From contig JAUILJ010000281.1 in assembly GCA_030433055.1 (NCBI GenBank), positions 1-8,725 of the forward strand: DNA of 8,725 nucleotides. Direction: 5' to 3'. The translations under genes and the position numbers were made by a program. Below the pieces are notes generated by a model. The model was given only the letters and a program-made list of their open reading frames with translations, was not told the DNA's origin and did not search any database. Shown piece after piece: positions 5,465 through 8,725 of this stretch (positions are counted from its first letter, which is position 1; every line of letters starts with the position of its first letter). The DNA is from Polyangia bacterium. GTDB taxonomy: Bacteria > Myxococcota_A > Polyangia > Polyangiales > Polyangiaceae.

Positions 5465-6484
5465 ATGCCTACCCGTCGTACCATCCGCGCAGTTCAGGTC
5501 GCCGTCAGCGCGCTCGGGTTTCTGGCGCCGCTGGCCTGCTCCCGCGAGCCCAGCACGAGCCGAGCGGAGTCGCCGCCCGCCGCCTCGAGCGTGGCCGGGG
5601 TCAAGGCCGAGCCGAGCGCAGTGCTGGTTCCGCCTTGGACCCGGCTCAGCAAGCGCGCCGCTTCAGCCAAGCCCGACGAGCCCGCCCCAAGGCCTGAGCC
5701 CGATCTGAAGCCGTACGTGTGGCTCGAGGAGCACCCCGAGCTGAAGGTCCACGACGACTTGCAGACCCGCGTGCCAGCCCCCGCCGGCGCCGCGCGAGTG
5801 CCGCTGAGCGAGGGCAGCTTTGGCGCCTGGCTGCGCCACCTTCCAATGTTGCCGTACGGAACCCCTGTGCGGAGCTATGCCGGTGAGCGACTGCGGGACG
5901 GTGAGAGCTCGATAACGACCGGAGTGGTCGCGCTCGACGTTGGTGGCGCAGACCTGCAGCAGTGTGCCGACGCGGTGATGCGCTTGCATGGGGAGTGGCG
6001 CTGGTCCCAAGGCGGGCGCGACCAAGCGTATCGCGCGGCCAGCGGCACCCTGCTGGACTACCGACGCTGGTCTCAAGGTCAGCGGATCGTGGCCAAGGGC
6101 GCGAGCATCAGCTGGGCAGCCACTGGCAGAGCGACGGATGATCATCCAACCTTCCGCAGGTTCATGGACGCCGTATTCGCCTGGAGCAATACGGTGGCGC
6201 TGTCGCGCATGGGCAAGCACGTCGAGTATTCCGAGCTGCGTCCGGGAGACTTCCTGGTTGAGGCGGGCAACCCCGGGCATACGGTGCTGGTGCTGGATTT
6301 GGCGCGAGCCGCCGATGGCGGTCAGTGGGTGCTGCTCGGGCAGAGCTACATGCCTGCGCAGAACTTTCATGTGCTGAAGAGTCCGGATGGGCCCTGGTTC
6401 CCTGTTGCCGCGGACCACGGTGTGAAGACGCCGTTCTGGCCCCGGCCGTTCAAATGGCAGCAGCTCAGGCGCCTCGATAGCTGA
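5465..6484 (+). CDS. DUF4846 family lipoprotein
   Basis: This 339-residue predicted lipoprotein matches the DUF4846 family, whose function is unknown. The signal peptide runs MPTRRTIRAVQVAVSALGF to a cleavage site at PLAC (Cys25). Residues 26 to about 80 form a Pro/Ala/Ser/Lys-rich tether. The family core then follows: GSFGAWLRHLPMLPYGTPV, VVALDVGGADLQQCADAVMRLHGEW (QQCADAVMRL at 165-174), PGDFLVEAGNPGHTVLVLD (260-278, with H272) and LGQSYMPAQNFHVLK (292-304). The PGH plus QSYMPAQ pattern has a vaguely papain- or NlpC-like look, but no catalytic role is established here. ATG 5465 is chosen over the upstream TTG 5423 because it starts the signal peptide cleanly; no strong ribosome site is visible. 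The methyltransferase gene follows after 34 bp. Confidence 0.88.
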   Translation: MPTRRTIRAVQVAVSALGFLAPLACSREPSTSRAESPPAASSVAGVKAEPSAVLVPPWTRLSKRAASAKPDEPAPRPEPDLKPYVWLEEHPELKVHDDLQTRVPAPAGAARVPLSEGSFGAWLRHLPMLPYGTPVRSYAGERLRDGESSITTGVVALDVGGADLQQCADAVMRLHGEWRWSQGGRDQAYRAASGTLLDYRRWSQGQRIVAKGASISWAATGRATDDHPTFRRFMDAVFAWSNTVALSRMGKHVEYSELRPGDFLVEAGNPGHTVLVLDLARAADGGQWVLLGQSYMPAQNFHVLKSPDGPWFPVAADHGVKTPFWPRPFKWQQLRRLDS

Positions 6485-6506
6485 GGCTGCTGGGAGCCGG
6501 GCGTGC

Positions 6507-6512
6507 TACTAG
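6507..6512 (+). promoter_or_regulatory. Possible -10 box (TACTAG) for the methyltransferase gene
   Basis: TACTAG ends 6 nt before the GTG at 6519, the same geometry as the box before the metallolyase gene. No ribosome site precedes the GTG. The hexamer itself is a poor match to consensus, and the gene could instead be read from upstream. Confidence 0.25.
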
Positions 6513-6518
6513 CTGCCC

Positions 6519-8099
6519 GTGTCGCAAGATGGTGGGCGCCGGAAGGCGCGGGTGAGATCGAAGGCGTCGGGCACCTGGTCCGGACGCAAAGCGCAGGGCA
6601 CGCCTGGAGCCGCTTCGGCTCCTTCCGACGCCGGCGCGCCCGCCAAATCCGAGCGGAAGCGAAGCAAGCCGGGCAAGGCAGCCAAATCAGGCAAGCCCGG
6701 CAAGCCGGGCGCGAAGCCCCCGAAGGCTGAGCCCCAGATCCAAGTGGCCCAGCCTGGCAACGCGGGTGGCCCAGCGAAGCAGCCCAAGCCCAAGAAGCCA
6801 GGCCAGTCCGGCAAGGCCCGACGGGCGCGGGGCAAGGGCAAGCTCAGCGGGGTCGACGAGGAGCTGCTGGAAGAGCTGGCCAAGCAAGTCGCTCCGCCTC
6901 CCCTGGAGCGGAGACCGCTGAGCCACGTCGGAGGCCAGGTCGAGCTGTGGGGCGCGGAGGCGCTGGGTCCTGCGCTCGTCGCTGCGCTCCAGGTCACCTC
7001 CGACGAGGACGTGGTCCGCGCTCACGTCCACGGCTTCCACAGCTATCCCGCTCGGCTCCACCCGATCACGGCGCGAGAGCTAGTCAGGCGCCTGACCGTG
7101 CCCAAGGGGCGCGTGCTCGATCCGTTCTGTGGCAGTGGCACCGTGGCGGTGGAGTCGCGGCTCGCCGGTCGCTCGATGGGCGGCTCCGACGCGAATCCGT
7201 TCGCGATCGAGCTCGCGAAGCTAAAAACCGCAGGGAAATTGCCTGGGCTTGGGGTTCTGGCAGCCCAGGTCGCCGAGAAGGCGGACGAGCGCCGGGAGGC
7301 GAAGGCGGGGCCCACCAAGCGGTACGGTCAGGTGGACCGCGAGCTGTTCGATGTACACGTGCTGCTGGAGTTGGACGGGCTCAAGTCCAGCATCCTCAAG
7401 CTGCCGCGGTCTCCCGAGCGGGAGGCGCTGATGCTGGTGCTGACGTCGCTGCTGACCAAGGTGAGCCGCAGCCCAGGGGACACGCGTAAACAGACCATGC
7501 AGCGTCGCCTGGCGTCAGGCTTCACGATTCGCAGCTTCGTGTCCAAAGCCGAAGAGCTCGAGCGCCGCTTGACGGAGTTCGAAGCCTTGTTGCCCAAGCA
7601 GGCGCCGCGCCCACACCTCGAGGTGTGCGACGCTCGGGAGCTCGGCTACGTGCGACAAAGCTCGGTCAACCTCGTGCTCACCTCGCCGCCGTATCCAGGC
7701 GTCTACGACTACGTCAAACATCATGAGACGCGGATGCGCTGGATGGGGCTCGACGTAGAAGGGTTTTCCCGCTCGGAAATTGGCTCTCAGCGTCGCCTGG
7801 CTGGGCAGGACTTCGCGCGCGCCGCCGGCCGCTGGGACAAGGAGCTACTGCCTTGCCTCAAGGCAATGAAGCGCGCCCTGGCCCCCAAGGGCCACATCGT
7901 CCTCGTGATCGCTGACACCGTTCTCGGCGGCCGCGCGTGGCTGGCGGATCGCGCGCTGCGAGATCTGGCGCCCCGCGCCGGGCTCGAGCTGGTCGCGGTG
8001 GGGTCGCAGCCGCGTCCGCTGTTCTTGCCCAGCGCTCGAGCCGCGTTCCAGGGACGACCGAGGCGCGAGCACCTGCTGGTGCTAGGCCACGGGAAGTAG
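6519..8099 (+). CDS. Putative SPPY-type DNA methyltransferase with histone H1-like basic tail
   Basis: This 526-residue protein is probably a SAM-dependent amino-methyltransferase acting on DNA. Residues 1 to about 108 are disordered, rich in Lys/Arg/Gly/Pro/Ala (KPGKAAKSGKPGKPG), like histone H1 or AlgP tails. Next come GFHSYPARLHP, motif I DPFCGSGT (201-208) with an acidic motif II region (GSDANPFAIELAKLKT), a charged helical insert, and motif IV TSPPYPGVYDY (388-398). Motifs I and IV are about 180 residues apart, so a target-recognition segment may sit between them, as in alpha-class enzymes. SPPY is usual for N4-cytosine and some N6-adenine methylases. An RNA substrate cannot be excluded. 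GTG 6519 is the only start upstream of the tail; an internal GTG at codon 76 could give a shorter form. No restriction enzyme lies nearby, so it looks like an orphan. Confidence 0.82.
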   Translation: MSQDGGRRKARVRSKASGTWSGRKAQGTPGAASAPSDAGAPAKSERKRSKPGKAAKSGKPGKPGAKPPKAEPQIQVAQPGNAGGPAKQPKPKKPGQSGKARRARGKGKLSGVDEELLEELAKQVAPPPLERRPLSHVGGQVELWGAEALGPALVAALQVTSDEDVVRAHVHGFHSYPARLHPITARELVRRLTVPKGRVLDPFCGSGTVAVESRLAGRSMGGSDANPFAIELAKLKTAGKLPGLGVLAAQVAEKADERREAKAGPTKRYGQVDRELFDVHVLLELDGLKSSILKLPRSPEREALMLVLTSLLTKVSRSPGDTRKQTMQRRLASGFTIRSFVSKAEELERRLTEFEALLPKQAPRPHLEVCDARELGYVRQSSVNLVLTSPPYPGVYDYVKHHETRMRWMGLDVEGFSRSEIGSQRRLAGQDFARAAGRWDKELLPCLKAMKRALAPKGHIVLVIADTVLGGRAWLADRALRDLAPRAGLELVAVGSQPRPLFLPSARAAFQGRPRREHLLVLGHGK

Positions 8100-8173
8100 C
8101 CGAGAACGCCCACCGCGCCTCCAGCCAGGCACCCTCCACCCGCTCCGACGGCTCCGACGGCTCCGCGCTGACG

Positions 8174-8211
8174 CGTCGCAGCATGCCGGGAAAGCGGATT
8201 TTTCTGCGACG
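8174..8211 (+). terminator. Inverted repeat downstream of the methyltransferase
   Basis: CGTCGCAG (8174-8181) and CTGCGACG (8204-8211) pair perfectly around a 22-nt loop that contains a run of five Ts. It begins 75 nt past the methyltransferase stop. The loop is long for an intrinsic terminator, so the label is tentative. Confidence 0.3.
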
Positions 8212-8216
8212 TTTCG

Positions 8217-8238
8217 AGTAACTCAGTTTTGAGTTACT
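8217..8238. promoter_or_regulatory. Perfect 9-bp inverted repeat, operator-like
   Basis: AGTAACTCA (8217-8225), a 4-bp centre GTTT, then TGAGTTACT (8230-8238). It is strikingly AT-rich for this DNA and ends 40 bp before the start of the exported Cys-rich protein gene. The size and symmetry suit a TetR-type dimer site. As RNA it would be a tight 9-bp, 4-nt-loop hairpin, so terminator function is the alternative. Confidence 0.45.
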
Positions 8239-8266
8239 GTTGCGTTGCGGGTCGGTCTCTGGCCCC

Positions 8267-8274
8267 GGGGAGGT
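8267..8274 (+). promoter_or_regulatory. Ribosome binding site deciding the start of the exported protein
   Basis: GGGGAGGT sits 4 nt before ATG 8279. It is the best Shine-Dalgarno in the window and favours this ATG over the one at 8321, despite the long n-region that results. Confidence 0.75.
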
Positions 8275-8278
8275 CGAG

Positions 8279-8725
8279 ATGGGAGTTGCAGTTTGCTCTG
8301 ACACATTTTGCCGCGCGGCAATGAGCGCGCTCGGCTCGAGTACCAGCCCAGGGCGACTGCTGGCTGGGTCGGCTCTGGCGGTGTTGCTCCTCCTGAGTTC
8401 CCCGGTTTCCGCGCTCACTCAACCGGGCGGCGCCCCGATTCCGAGCCCCATGGGTTGTGACTCAGGCCGCCCGACAGGGCTCGCTGCGGTGCTGGCCTGC
8501 GTGTGCGAGGAGCCCAACGTCTGCAATATCGGCGACCCATGCCCAGACGCGTCGAGTTGCAGCAATGGCAAGCACGGCACTTGCGAGACGACGCTCTACC
8601 ACTCGTTCAACGACAACACCTGCATCCCTTCCAATCTGGATGGCCTCGACCCCGCGCTCGAGGCGTCTACAGAGCCGGAGACATTTCGGCCAGACTGTCC
8701 TCTCACATTCACCTTGCTTTCCCGC
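8279..8725 (+). CDS. Exported Cys-rich protein, N-terminal part (cut by window edge)
   Basis: The frame is open for 149 codons to the window edge and encodes a secreted protein of unknown function. A long n-region (1-26) leads to a hydrophobic core LLAGSALAVLLLL and a signal peptidase I-like site after SPVSA (residue 45). A second ATG at codon 15 would give a more usual signal length, but the strong ribosome site points to the first. The mature part has nine cysteines in 90 residues (60, 74, 76, 82, 88, 94, 102, 115, 140), spaced as in a disulphide-stabilised extracellular module, with segments CVCEEPNVCNIGDPC and NDNTCIPSNLDGLDP. The catalytic or binding part, if any, lies beyond the window. 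A 9-bp inverted repeat upstream may control it. Confidence 0.75.
   Translation, partial: MGVAVCSDTFCRAAMSALGSSTSPGRLLAGSALAVLLLLSSPVSALTQPGGAPIPSPMGCDSGRPTGLAAVLACVCEEPNVCNIGDPCPDASSCSNGKHGTCETTLYHSFNDNTCIPSNLDGLDPALEASTEPETFRPDCPLTFTLLSR

Noticed and set aside
5663..6418. Minus-strand open frame of 251 codons over the DUF4846 gene
   Set aside because: It is a shadow of a gene with clear family motifs and has no supporting signal of its own.
8142..8165. Short direct repeat of GCTCCGACG after the methyltransferase
   Set aside because: It has only two full 9-bp copies and a partial third, which is plausible by chance in GC-rich spacer DNA.
7858..8418. Minus-strand open frame of 186 codons spanning the spacer before the exported protein
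   Set aside because: It overlaps the methyltransferase end and the signal peptide region. Its product is low-complexity Arg/Ala/Pro-rich and lacks features.

Overview
The window reads as chromosomal DNA from a GC-rich deltaproteobacterial lineage, most likely Myxococcota and probably Polyangia. This is an inference. It rests on high GC, GTG/TTG starts, several lipoproteins whose signal peptide is followed by a long Gly/Ser/Ala/Thr linker, and a DUF4846-type lipoprotein. No phage, transposon, CRISPR or RNA gene is visible.

Layout. Positions 1-126 (minus) hold the first 42 codons of a B12-binding radical SAM-type protein. Positions 284-2028 (minus) hold a two-gene lipoprotein operon with a TGATG stop/start overlap: first a small beta-sandwich-like lipoprotein, then a TPR-like lipoprotein that ends in a lone haem-type CxxCH motif. 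A gene-free divergent spacer (2029-2462) carries the operon promoter, a 14-bp palindrome and a promoter-like box close to the next start. Positions 2463-3707 (plus) encode a DRE-TIM metallolyase (isopropylmalate/homocitrate synthase or HMG-CoA lyase relative) with no LeuA regulatory domain. A structured 415-bp spacer follows, with a nested hairpin and four copies of a 14-bp tandem repeat. Positions 4123-5358 encode glutamate dehydrogenase, closed by a strong hairpin. Positions 5465-6484 encode a DUF4846 lipoprotein. Positions 6519-8099 encode a putative SPPY-type DNA methyltransferase with a lysine/proline-rich, histone H1-like N-terminal tail. A short spacer with two inverted repeats then leads into a truncated, Cys-rich exported protein (8279 to the window edge).

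How the parts relate. The two lipoproteins are almost certainly co-expressed and may work as a pair at the cell envelope. The acyl-CoA condensing enzyme and glutamate dehydrogenase both act on 2-oxo acid and amino acid metabolism, but the structured spacer argues against a simple operon. The DUF4846 lipoprotein and the methyltransferase are 34 bp apart on the same strand with no obvious shared function.

The least ordinary features are the terminal CxxCH on the TPR-like lipoprotein, the basic tail on the methyltransferase, the 14-bp tandem repeats, and recurrent -10-like boxes placed 6-8 nt from start codons, which suggests leaderless mRNAs.
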